This document shows positions 55,701 through 64,000 of a stretch of 64,000 nt of DNA, one piece after another. Positions within the stretch are counted from its first letter, which is position 1; every line of letters begins with the position of its first letter. The notes under the pieces were generated by a model. The model saw nothing but the letters and a program-made list of their open reading frames with translations. It was not told where the DNA came from and did no database searches. The position numbers were made by a program, and so were the translations under genes. The stretch covers positions 10,001 to 74,000 of the forward strand of contig JAQGDQ010000745.1 of assembly GCA_030141605.1 (NCBI GenBank), read 5' to 3'. The DNA is from Tubiluchus corallicola (taxonomy: Eukaryota > Priapulida > Priapulimorpha > Priapulimorphida > Tubiluchidae).

Positions 55701-58556
55701 ATCTCATTCCAGACTTTTGGTCCTTGAAATATTATAAAATGTTTAGCTATGTTGGTTATGTGGTCATTTCAACATTTCTAAGTAAACATTAAAATACAAT
55801 GAATGTGGTTTAACGGTTGATTTTTCCTTTAAGGCATTTGTGCATAATAGTTGCATACGATTACAGAACCTTTTTGCTGTTTTTTTTAGTTTCACTGCGA
55901 AGTGGCCTTGCTTCCATTTAACGAGCTGCCAAGGAACAAACTAGTGAACCAGCCTCCAATCCCGTCGAGCGTGCGATATCAACGTTTCAAGCTGCAACAC
56001 AGCGTGCTGCTCGATCCGTCGGAGGAAGATTTCGGCCTGCAGAGTGTGGAGAAACTAAGCCAGGAAAATGTGGACCACGAATACGTGGGCAAAGACGATT
56101 CGCTCGGCGAGAGCTTGCTGACGCTGGGCGACATTTCGGCGCGATGCGGTTATCCGATTTCGCGCGAACAAGTGAACGTCGGTTTGCTGAAGAAAGCCCA
56201 CGAAATGGGAAGAAAGAAACGTGTTGCGAATAGGTACAGACACACCATACCTGTTAGGAGTGGTAATAAAATGTGTTCTGCACCTGCAACTCACGTAGAA
56301 CTTGTTAAAACTGCTGAAGATACTTCAGGCAATGCACCAACTCAATTGTTGTCCAACAGTGAACTACCTACGTATGTCTTGCCAATGACAAAGCAGTTAT
56401 TGATTCTTGGAAAAGAAAAAACCGACGCAACTGTTTCCTCGGACGAAAAGCAAAGCCGGAGAATTGCTTCTCCGGGTTTGCAGAGCCGCATTTTCCTTGT
56501 TAGAAAAGAGACGGGCGACAAAAGTGCCTTTCTTGGAGGTGCCGCTGCTGTCGGGCCGTCTGCTAATACACGTGGATTTCGCAATAAACGACCCGTCAGG
56601 AGTCAGCATTACTCAAAGCAGGGCAGTGCCAGTCCTGATAGTGGGGCTGAGGGTCCCGATCTGAACGTGAAGCTGACAGAAGTTAAAGTGGAGCCGAACG
56701 CAAAGTCCTTAAAAAGTGAATACGTGTTGAGCTCAGGTGTCGAACAGCCAATCAGTAAACAGACATTAGGCTTGGAAGTAGAACAACCAACCGGGGAACG
56801 CGTGTTCAACACACAGGATGAACAGTTAAATAGTGAACATGGTAATCATTTTCTTGCACGAGCGACAAACGAAGATGAGAATGAAGAAGAAGAAATAACC
56901 AACGTCGCGGCAACTGCAAGGAACGGCGATGAGCCAGGAGTTGCTTCTAGTTGTTTGACTGTGTCTAGCGATACAACAACGGATTTAACCTCTTCAGTAG
57001 CCACATCTGGTGCCATTATGCAACCGTCTAAGACAAAGCTACAGCCATTGCTCTTACCGCTTGTACTGAAAGCAGCGACAACTGTCTCAACGAGTGACGC
57101 TAATACGTCGACATCTGCAAAGGCCAAGACCGACGCGGCAGCATCGTCTAACGCCAGTGACCCAGTGGTCACAGTCAGTCAGACACAGTCAGACCCAGTG
57201 GTCACTAGCAAGGTGGCTTCTAAACCAGTTTCGTTCGTTTTGCCCAAAGGATTCAAGTACTTGGGTTACGCTTTGCCGGTTACCGAGTTAACGGGAAACA
57301 GGAAAGTGGGAACCGGGAAAGCGACGAGCAACGGAGTAGTGTGTCAGTTGCCTGAGGAAAATGCACAATCCGATCCTGCAAACGGAAATAACGTTACCGG
57401 TGCTGACAATACTTCTTTGTGCAATAGTAATGAAGTCAATGAAGAAGAAATACTCATTAATAAGAGCGCGGATAAAAATCTGACTGGCTTAGTAACGAAA
57501 AATTGTGCCGTTGAAGTCAAAATTGCAGGTGTGAATTGTGAACCTAGTCGAGACGGAACCCGGAATCAACAGAAAATAGATATTGGTGAAATTTTGGGCG
57601 ACCGATTGAATCGCAGTTCGCCACAGGCGCATTCGGGTGCGTTTACGAAAAATAGAATCAAAGTCAAGTGGCGGTGCGAAATCTGCGAGCTGGCGTTGAA
57701 AAACAAGTGCGAATATGACATGCATTTGTGTCAGCACGCGGGAAAGAACCTTTTCAGCTGCGAAGTGTGCGGCGCCTCGTTTCCGTCCGAGGCCCAAACA
57801 CGACGTCACTGTCGCACGAAGCACGGCCTCACGCCGTACAAGTGTAATCAGTGCGGGCGTAATTGCCGCAATCGCAAGGACATGCGCGTACACCTGATGC
57901 GTCATGCGGGAATAAAGCGCTTCTTCTGTCAGACGTGCGGAAAGGGCTTCGTCTTGAGGTCTCAGTTACAGCGTCACGAAAAGACGCACGTAGAAACGAA
58001 AACGGTGCCGTGCGATATTTGCAAGAAGATGTACGTTGATGAGAAAACCGTGCTGCTTCATCAGCGGAAGGTCCACGGGTCCAGCACGTACACGTGCGAA
58101 GACTGCGGCAAAGTGTGTCAAAGCATAGGAAACTTGAAGACTCACCGCGCTTTCAAACACAGCAGCGTCCGCTCGTTCATGTGCGGCGTGTGCGGGAAAG
58201 CGTTCGTGCGCGAACCGGATCTCAACAGACACGTGCAGACGCACACCGGACTCAAGCCGTACGCTTGCGACCAATGCGAGAACGCTTACGCCAATAGAAG
58301 TGCACTGCGACGCCATCTTATAGCTCACAGTGGCTTAAAACCTTATCAGTGCACGTACTGCGACTTGAAAGTGCGCGACATGAGCTCGCTACGCCGTCAC
58401 GTGAGGTGCAAACACCTCCAGGAGAAGCGTTACGCGTGCGGCGTCTGCAACGAGTTGTTCTTTCGGAAAGAGCAGATGAAAAAGCACGAGTTGAAACACG
58501 AAGATGAGGAGATGGTCCCTGCTGTATCTCAGCTGGAAATAGTGATGACATCCTAG
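48938..58556 (+). CDS. C2H2 zinc-finger transcription-factor-like protein, four exons, 11 fingers
   Basis: Proposed exons: 48938-49039, 52259-52408, 53599-53718, 55890-58556. All joins are phase 0 with good sites (GTAATG, GTGAGT and GTAAGA donors; TTACAG, GACAG and TTTTAG acceptors). The sum is about 1012 residues. The 48.9-kb exon may start earlier (acceptor-like TTTTTCAG at 48915), so the true N-terminus is uncertain. Finger 1 is built across the last junction: CTGCSEKFASETEFLNHVRL from exon 3, then FHC from exon 4, giving C-x2-C-x12-H-x4-H. This strongly supports the splice. A long Ser/Thr/Glu-rich linker follows, then ten tandem C2H2 fingers over the last 300 residues, starting WRCEICELALKNKCEYDMH and ending YACGVCNELFFRKEQMKKH. 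Linkers are partly TGLKPYAC/SGLKPYQC-like, so DNA binding is likely. I do not recognise an orthologue. The introns hold a 74-bp array, a dispersed repeat and GTT/GCT triplet arrays. Confidence 0.85.
49075..49745 (-). mobile_element. 5'-truncated LINE with (TTATC)n tail
   Basis: The minus strand reads LQRQRLIVVEVFKILSKNCP, SYLYGLIEERKQNRYFLRK, GKKSFSYYGATLNYQT, a decayed RT C-terminus. Then a UTR ends in a (TTATC)n run at 49076-49115. It sits in zinc-finger intron 1, antisense to the gene. Confidence 0.75.
49746..51600. other. Repeat remnants, no exon recognised
   Basis: Contains the shared LINE-end block at 49955-50040, a pogo-like MITE end (CAGCCAACCTCGGACATAAG at about 50682), and at 51040-51530 a diverged copy of the repeat at 8.2-9.0 kb. 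It lies inside the proposed intron 1 of the zinc-finger gene. Confidence 0.4.
51690..52200 (+). repeat. 74-bp minisatellite in zinc-finger intron 1
   Basis: About seven units of CATTTACAGTAAGAATTGAC + TATAACTACACAAGCTGACA + AGTTTTACTACAAGATTACA + TTATACATTAGTAA, ending about 60 bp before the acceptor of exon 2 (52259). Confidence 0.95.
52665..52695. repeat. (TA)n microsatellite
   Basis: Simple TA run in zinc-finger intron 2. Confidence 0.9.
52840..53500 (+). repeat. Dispersed repeat, copy 1 (zinc-finger intron 2)
   Basis: Shares order and orientation with 59698-60530: TGATGCTTCAAAGTAGAATG, ATATTGGACTTTTGCATTCT, AAGAGCCATCTATTGGATTT, CAGCCTGCACCTCAACTTCA, TGCTATGCAAGCACATATTT. No conserved frame. 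Confidence 0.8.
53728..54250 (+). repeat. (GTT/GCT)n triplet array in zinc-finger intron 3
   Basis: Starts about 10 bp after the donor of exon 3 (GTAAGA at 53719). It contains repeated CTACTCATGTCCTTCTTGTT spacers. The 165-codon frame running out of the exon into it is an intron read-through. Confidence 0.95.
54601..55085 (+). mobile_element. TTAA MITE family J copy 2, in zinc-finger intron 3
   Basis: Starts TTAACTCCTTCCGCATCATT and carries the blocks of copy 1 in the same order. The right end is lost or rearranged. Confidence 0.65.
55086..55885. other. Distal part of zinc-finger intron 3
   Basis: AT-rich with a probable reversed LINE end near 55180-55330 (AAGTCATTTATTTCACATTA). It ends in a good T-rich acceptor tract before 55890. 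Nothing else seen. Confidence 0.4.
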
Positions 58557-58737
58557 GTGGTCCCTGCTGTATCTCAGCTGGAAATAGTGATGACATCCTA
58601 GGTGGTCCCTGCTGTATCTCAGCTGGAAATAGTGATGACATCCTAGATGGTCCCTGCTGTATCTCAGCTGGAAATAGTGATGACCTCCTAAATGGTCCCT
58701 GCTGTATCTCAGCTGGAAATAGTGATGACGTCCTAGA
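58511..58737 (+). repeat. 45-bp tandem repeat spanning the zinc-finger stop codon
   Basis: Five units of ATGGTCCCTGCTGTATCTCA + GCTGGAAATAGTGATGACAT + CCTAG. The first unit encodes MVPAVSQLEIVMTS and its TAG. The next four keep the 45-bp period and lie in the 3' UTR. Minus-strand frames here are shadows. Confidence 0.95.
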
Positions 58738-58739
58738 TA

Positions 58740-59100
58740 CTATTGCACTAGAAATGCTTAGTCTCATTACAGATCACATTGTGTATGTAGCTTGTATGTA
58801 AATACGATGTTGAACAAGAATAACAATAAGTAATTCAAATACAAAAAATAGATTTATTAATTACGATTCTCATTTAACAGCATATTTTGCGTTGTTTGAT
58901 TTTTTATATTAGTGGACATTTTGGCTACACGAATCAAACCAGAGAGAATTCCGATCCATACCGGCCGCCTCGCAGAAGTGATTCTTGGGTTAGATTGATC
59001 TCTTGCCTGAAAACCGTTCAACTAATGCTTCGCTAACAGGCATGTGAAAAGAGCCGTTTCACAGTACATGCTTGACACTTGTACAAAACTTTAATCTCTT
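58740..59100. other. 3' flank of the zinc-finger gene
   Basis: AT-rich. No canonical AATAAA close to the stop; AACAATAAGTAATTC at about 58820 is the nearest variant. Nothing else seen. Confidence 0.35.
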
Positions 59101-59103
59101 GTA

Positions 59104-59525
59104 CAGTCAACCTCGGGGGACACCTTCGGACCGGAAAAAACCATCCCTTATAGTCGAAGTTGATTCAGACCAAGGGTGTATCTAGACCTGTACTATTCTG
59201 TACTTTTATCTACATTTTTCATGGATTATTGCTACACATTCAGTGCAAACGGTATGTAGGAAGCTCCTTCAGTGATGTGAGATGTACGTGACCGTGGAAA
59301 TTGAGTTGTTCGAAGACCAAGTTTGCGAAAAATTGAGGTTACGAATCGATCAATTCCGCTTTGATCGTAGTGTTCCTTATAAGCGAAAGTCACTTATATC
59401 CGAGTACCTTACATATGAAGATTTTTACATAGGAAAAACATTCTGAAACTTCGGGACCAGTATTGGTGGTCCCTTGTAAGTGAATGTCTCTTACAAGCAA
59501 GTACCTTATACCCCGAGGTTGACTG
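59104..59525 (+). mobile_element. pogo/Tigger-like MITE, TA-flanked (family F)
   Basis: CAGTCAACCTCGGGG at the left and CCCCGAGGTTGACTG at the right are perfect inverted ends beside TA. 422 bp. The interior has words of the type CTTATATCCGAGTACCTTA. No transposase frame. Related pieces are at 10994-11090, 50682 and 63565-64000. Confidence 0.88.
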
Positions 59526-59697
59526 TACTTAATAGTTAAGCATTCTGCGTACTAGTCGGATAGTAGGTGCGGATGTTGTTCACTAAACGTTTTCTTCATC
59601 AAAACAATGTCTGTTCACACTATACTAAATATACACAATACTTTGCTATACATTGTTGTCTGCTGAGGCCAGCTATAATAAAGCTTGGTATAATAAT

Positions 59698-60530
59698 TGT
59701 GTGCTTGCAAACCAAAACCGTCCAAACGTCGGCAGAGTTATGATGCTTCAAAGTAGAGTGCACCAAAAATTTGCTCAAATATTTGTTTTTTACAAAAACA
59801 AACAGTAAATATATTGGACTTTTATATTCTAGCATCAAATTATGAAGAAAATGTTCAAAAAAATACTGAAAATCTAATTTTATAACCCCGTATCCGTTTC
59901 TCTGTCTAAAAACTAGGACTGCAGTTGTGAAAAACTTATTTTCAAACTCCAATAGCAACTCGTGGAAGCAGTCATTTTGCTTCGGGTTTTCCTGCTGCCA
60001 AGCCCAGATATCCGTCAAGAAGAGCCATCTACTGGATTTAAACAAAACTCCAATGTGTTCTTGCAAAGTCCATATTGATCAACATATATGCAGTTGCTAA
60101 GTGTTTTGTAGAAACGCAACAAAAATAATGGCTGACTTTAACAGTGTTTTTCTCAAGGTTATGTTTATCAGTGTGCAGCCTGCACCTCAACTTCAACGTG
60201 GATTATCTCAGCTTAGAAATAACACAGAGCAATGAACTTGGTATCAACATGATCCTCATGAAATGGAGATTCAGGACATGTGACAAAAAACAATGGCTGA
60301 CTTTAACATCAATTTTCTCAAGGTTATGTTTTTCAGTGGGTAGCCTGCACCTCAACTTCAACGTGGATTATCTCAGCATAGAAACAACATAGAGCAATGA
60401 ACTTGGTATGAAATGATCCTCATGAAGTGAAGATTCAGGATATGAGAATAACTAGAAAAGCTTGATTGCTGACTTTACTGATGATTTTGCTATGCAAGCA
60501 CATATTTCCTCTTCTTGTCAACATTTGAAT
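59698..60530 (+). repeat. Dispersed repeat, copy 2, with internal tandem duplication
   Basis: Matches 52840-53500 but has the block ACAATGGCTGACTTTAACA to GAGCAATGAACTTGGTAT (about 165 bp) twice in tandem. It lies between the zinc-finger gene and EMC5. Confidence 0.8.
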
Positions 60531-60574
60531 TGAACGAACTGAACGTTTTAACAAGATAGATTGAAACACTGTCG

Positions 60575-63219
60575 TCATTGGCTGTCTTCTTCTTCTTCTT
60601 CATCGTCGGGGGTTTCGCTCTCGGTGTCATCTCTAGCGGACGCGGCCCAAGTCTCCGACGCAAACTGGTCCTCTGGACTCAACGTCTGCAGCTCTACAAA
60701 CTGTCTTTGTTTGGCAAATAAAGCCTGAAAATGACAAAGACAAGTTCAGATAAGAATTGTATCTACAAAAACATTATTATGAGTGACGTTAAAAACCATT
60801 AACTGTTATTTCTTCTCAAGAAGATTTAATCTCTTCTCTCAAACATGAAGTTTCGGTGGTATTTTCCTTTAAAATTAGGCTTGACTGTAAAAATCAAAAG
60901 CTGGGCTTCATTTTCATGAGACCAGACGGTTTAGTCTAGTGGTAATGCGTCTGCTTTCTATGTGGGAGGTCGTGGGTTCGAACCAGCGGCCGTGTCATAC
61001 CAAAGACTTTAAAAATGGTACCTGCTGTTGCCCTGCCTGGCGTGGTATTTAGGGTAAAAGTGGGGTAATAATAGTCTCTGCTACGTAGTTGTAGGTTGTT
61101 ATTTACAGTCGATGATAATAGCTCTTTGAGCTAATGTTAATTGTTGACCCAACAGCCGACTTTAAATAAAGATTATTCTAATTATTATTATTATTATTAT
61201 TATTTACAACACTAAATTTTGCAAAAATTTCCTTTTCTTTGTCATGGAAATACAATTTTACACATCAGCAAAGATAGAAAAGAATTACGACTAAATGTAC
61301 TCATTATACTGTTAAACTTTGACTTTTATAATGGCACTTTTAACTTGTAAAATTTGTTTTATCATAGCATTTGCAGGTAATGTTTTTTCTGAACAACCCT
61401 GTACATACAGTAAACTCTGCATAATTCAAAATCGCATAATTCAAATTTTCTCCTAACTCAAAGAATTTCAGCGGAACGAATGAAGTCCTTCGTTTTTCCT
61501 ACAAAAAACATCCCTAAAAAATGCAATTCATACCATGGAAAAATAAAAAAATTCGTACAACTCACGAACAGTATCATCTTCCAGGAAAACTCCAGGAAAG
61601 TCACACGTCCTGATTATCTTTCTGGGAAAGTCATAGTTGGCTACTATGTAGCAACACTCGAAAGTGCCGAAATGGAAGACATGACAGATAAAATCGAATT
61701 GTTGCTGAAGAAACAGGCACAGGACTCGGTGTAGATGAATATAACTGAATACTTGACTGAGAGTAAGTCAATAAGTGAATTGTGAACAAACTGAATTGCA
61801 GTGTGTAAGACATTGGTAGCCGCACTGTCATATTGTTTAACAGTGATGTGTACGTGTCCTTTTGTAACATAAAAAATGGTGTTTCACTACATAATTTCTT
61901 ATTTTTTATGTAACTGTCATCAAATCTCGTCGTTTATGTACAGAAGGGTTGTCTTTCTGCTTTCTATTTAGCTTGCCATCTGGAGGAGGGGTTTAGAGTT
62001 TCTATGCTGGAAAATGGTCAACATCGCCTAACTCAAAATATCGCCTAGCTCAAAGCTATCACACAAACTGAACTGCAGTACACAAGACACTGGTAACTGC
62101 ACTGCCATATTGTTTAACAGTGATGTGTATCTGTCCTTTTGTAACATAGAAAAATCGTGTTTCACTACATAATTTCTTATTTTTTATGTAATTGTGATCA
62201 AATCTCGTCGTTTATGTACAGAAGGGGTGACTTTCTGCCTTTTATTTAGCTAACCATCTGGAGGAGGGGTTTAGAGTTTCTATGCTGGAAAATGGTCAAC
62301 ATTGCCTAACTCAAAGTTTTTTCGGATTTAGCTCGCCATCTGGAGGAGGGGTTTAGAGTTCCTATGCTAAAAAATGGTCAACATCACCTAACTCAAAGTT
62401 TTTTCGGATTTAGCTCGCCATCTGGAGGAGGGGTTTAGAGTTTCTATGCTGGAAAATGGTCAACATATCCTAACTCAAAGTTTTTCAGATTTAGCTCCCC
62501 ATCTGGAGGAGTAGTTTAGAGTTTCTATGCTGGAAAATGGTCAACATTGCCTAACTCAAAGTTTTTTTGGATTTAGCTCGCCATCTGGAGGAGGGGTTTA
62601 GAGTTTCTATGCTAAAAAATGGTCAACATTGCCTAACTCAAAGTTTTTTCGGATTTAGCTCGCCATCTGGAGGAGGGGTTTAGAGTTTCTATGCTGGAAA
62701 ATGGTCAACATCGCCTAACTCAAAGTTTTTTCGGATTTAGCTCGCCGTCTGGAGGTGGGGTTTAGAGTTTCTACGCTGGAAAATGGTCAACATCGCCTAA
62801 CTCAAAGTTTTTTCGGATTTAGCTCGCCATCTGGAGGAGGGGTTTAGAGTTTCTATGCTGGAAAATGGTCACCATCGCCTAACTCAATGTTTTTTGTCCG
62901 GTTGGACTTGAGTTATGCGGGGTTTACTGTAGTTTAACTAAGCCTAAAGCTTTTTAATGCAAACGAGTTTAGAAACGCGATATTAGTGTGAGGAAAAACG
63001 AAATACGACATAGAATAAGTTTTTCGAAAAAAAAATACTGGACCTTTCCACGATGGTTGAATCTGTAAAATGCTGGCACGTTGCCAACCGTTTCCCACGA
63101 CTTTGTTTCTAGATCGGCGCCAACTCTGATTTCTTTAAAATTGCCTGCTATGTTTGATATGGAATAACACAACACTACCAGACTAAGCAGTCCTTGTACT
63201 AAAACATCTGCAGGCAAAC
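60575..63219 (-). CDS. MMGT1: EMC5/MMGT1-like ER membrane protein complex subunit, last two exons
   Basis: Exon 63044-63219 begins with two bases completing a codon. It reads LPADVLVQGLLSLVVLCYSI, then NIAGNFKEIRVGADLETKSW, then FYRFNHRGK. This matches the second membrane segment and the FNHRG signature of EMC5/MMGT1, a subunit of the ER membrane protein insertase once called a Mg transporter. The final exon is 60575-60724 after acceptor TTTTCAG: ALFAKQRQFVELQTLSPEDQ, ending in an acidic tail DDEEEEEDSQ and a TGA. The join FNHRGK-ALF mirrors the FNHRGRVLF of mammals, but the donor (GTCCAG) is weak. The acidic tail is not the usual C-terminus, so this last exon is less certain. The first exon with TM1 was not found in 63220-64000 and probably lies beyond the window. 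The intron contains a tRNA-derived SINE and a complete MITE. Confidence 0.68.
60926..61205 (+). mobile_element. tRNA-derived SINE with (ATT)n tail
   Basis: The head GACGGTTTAGTCTAGTGGTA has a box A (TAGTCTAGTGG), and GGTTCGAACCA about 50 bp later is a good box B. A short body then ends in AATAAAGATTATTC and (ATT)n. It lies in the EMC5 intron, antisense to the gene. No proper acceptor stem, so not a working tRNA. Confidence 0.82.
61408..62929 (+). mobile_element. TA-flanked MITE with an internal 82-bp minisatellite
   Basis: The ends CAGTAAACTCTGCATAATTC and GAGTTATGCGGGGTTTACTG are imperfect inverted repeats, with TA on both sides. 1.5 kb, of which more than half is tandem repeat. It lies wholly within the EMC5 intron. 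The 84-codon frame at 61480 starts at the left end and is not convincing. Confidence 0.82.
61960..62890 (+). repeat. 82-bp minisatellite inside the MITE
   Basis: About ten units of TCGCCATCTGGAGGAGGGGT + TTAGAGTTTCTATGCTGGAA + AATGGTCAACATCGCCTAAC + TCAAAGTTTTTTCGGATTTA + GC. The first two are part of a larger 275-bp duplication. Confidence 0.95.
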
Positions 63220-63564
63220 CTGGAAAAATGAAATCGTTGGTCGATTTTTGTTAAATTAGTAGATTAATTAGTCGTTAACAATTAAGATTAATCACGTGTA
63301 CATGCGGCTCGAACTTCAAAAAAAGCGAACTTTAACACGATGACGAAACTCCCATTTTTAGAACACAGTGCTAAGTGTGCTAAGTACCGCTCTAATTATC
63401 TTTGTTTTTTACTGTATTTCAAAATGGGGTAGCATATGAAAAATCATCCCGTTTTCCAGGAAGCTACAATCTGAAAAATCAGTACACTTTGGAGAATCAT
63501 GTAAACTAAGATCAGTCATCCACTGAAAGCATTTTTTAAAATACATGCTGCTGCCTTAAATCTA

Positions 63565-64000
63565 CAGTCAACCTCGGGTATAAGGGACATTCGCTTATAA
63601 AGACCACCAACACAGGTCCTGATTTTTCGTAATGTTTTTCCTATGTAAAAATCTTCGTATATAAGGTACTCGGATATAAGGGACAATCGCTTAAAAGGGA
63701 CCACCAACACCGGTCCTGATTTTTCGTAATGTTTTTCCTTCTAAAAATCTTCATATATAAGCTAGTCGGTTATAAGGGACGATATCTTCAGGTCTCGCAT
63801 ATAGAAACCCAGGTAAATTACCTCGCATATAAGGGATCCTATGATCAAAGCGAAATTGATCAATTTCTAATCTCAATTTTTCACAAACTCGGCCTTCGAA
63901 CAGTTCGGTTTCCGCGGTCACATACATCTCGCATCACTGAAGGAGCTTCTTACATACCGTTTGCACTGAATGTGTAGCAATAATCCATCAAAATATGGGT
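63565..64000 (-). mobile_element. Family F MITE, inverted, cut by the window end
   Basis: Starts CAGTCAACCTCGGGTATAAG after TA and runs through the reverse complement of the 59-kb copy (CACTGAAGGAGCTTCTTACA, TGCACTGAATGTGTAGCAAT). It has an extra internal duplication of GACCACCAACACCGGTCCTG. Confidence 0.85.

Noticed and set aside
58318-58767. Minus-strand frame with LFPAEIQQGP repeats
   Set aside because: Antisense reading of the 45-bp stop-codon repeat and of zinc-finger coding sequence.
60926-61000. Functional tRNA gene
   Set aside because: Boxes A and B are present, but the acceptor and anticodon stems do not pair properly and the sequence continues into a SINE body.

Overview
This window is nuclear DNA from an animal, most likely an invertebrate. 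It is AT-rich and intron-bearing, and it holds metazoan genes (NEURL4-like, aftiphilin-like, CDK20-like, EMC5/MMGT1-like, and a C2H2 zinc-finger gene) separated by degenerate LINEs, MITEs, SINEs and an unusually large load of micro- and minisatellites. The phylum cannot be fixed from the sequence. I see no bacterial-style system, CRISPR array or operon.

Layout. 1-2 kb: (TC)n tracts inside LINE debris. 2.0-2.9 kb (+): a two-exon gene for a small Arg/Ser-rich, protamine-like protein. It sits behind a duplicated promoter block in which each copy carries a CRE-like site and an RFX X-box. 3.8-6.1 kb: triplet repeats, a tRNA-derived SINE, and a 31-bp minisatellite full of AAAGGTCA. 7-12 kb: LINE ends and several MITE families. 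12.0-22.0 kb (-): seven exons of a CDK20/CCRK-like kinase. Its introns hold a 5S rRNA sequence, (TC)n, a 72-bp array and a 31-bp array of about 2 kb. The 72-bp array is built from the splice acceptor and first 38 bases of exon 4. The last part of the kinase C-lobe was not found. 22.1-28.4 kb: MITEs, one with an internal minisatellite, plus LINE remnants and hairpins. 29.2-31.5 kb (-): a single-exon aftiphilin homologue. 31.7-39.7 kb: hAT-type and TTAA-type MITEs and a 44-bp array. 40.1-44.5 kb (-): a single-exon NEURL4 homologue with six NHR repeats. 45-48.5 kb: foldback elements and triplet repeats. 48.9-58.6 kb (+): a four-exon zinc-finger gene with 11 C2H2 fingers, one of them assembled across a splice junction. 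Its stop codon lies in a 45-bp tandem repeat. 59-64 kb: pogo/Tigger-like MITEs and, on the minus strand, the last two exons of an EMC5/MMGT1 homologue.

The genes do not form a pathway. CDK20 and NEURL4 are both cilium/centrosome proteins in other animals, but their proximity may be chance. The main theme is tandem amplification of functional sequence: a splice acceptor, a stop codon, the inside of a MITE, and possible nuclear-receptor half-sites. Exon joins were worked out by hand from GT/AG sites, phase and family similarity. No database search or transcript evidence was available.
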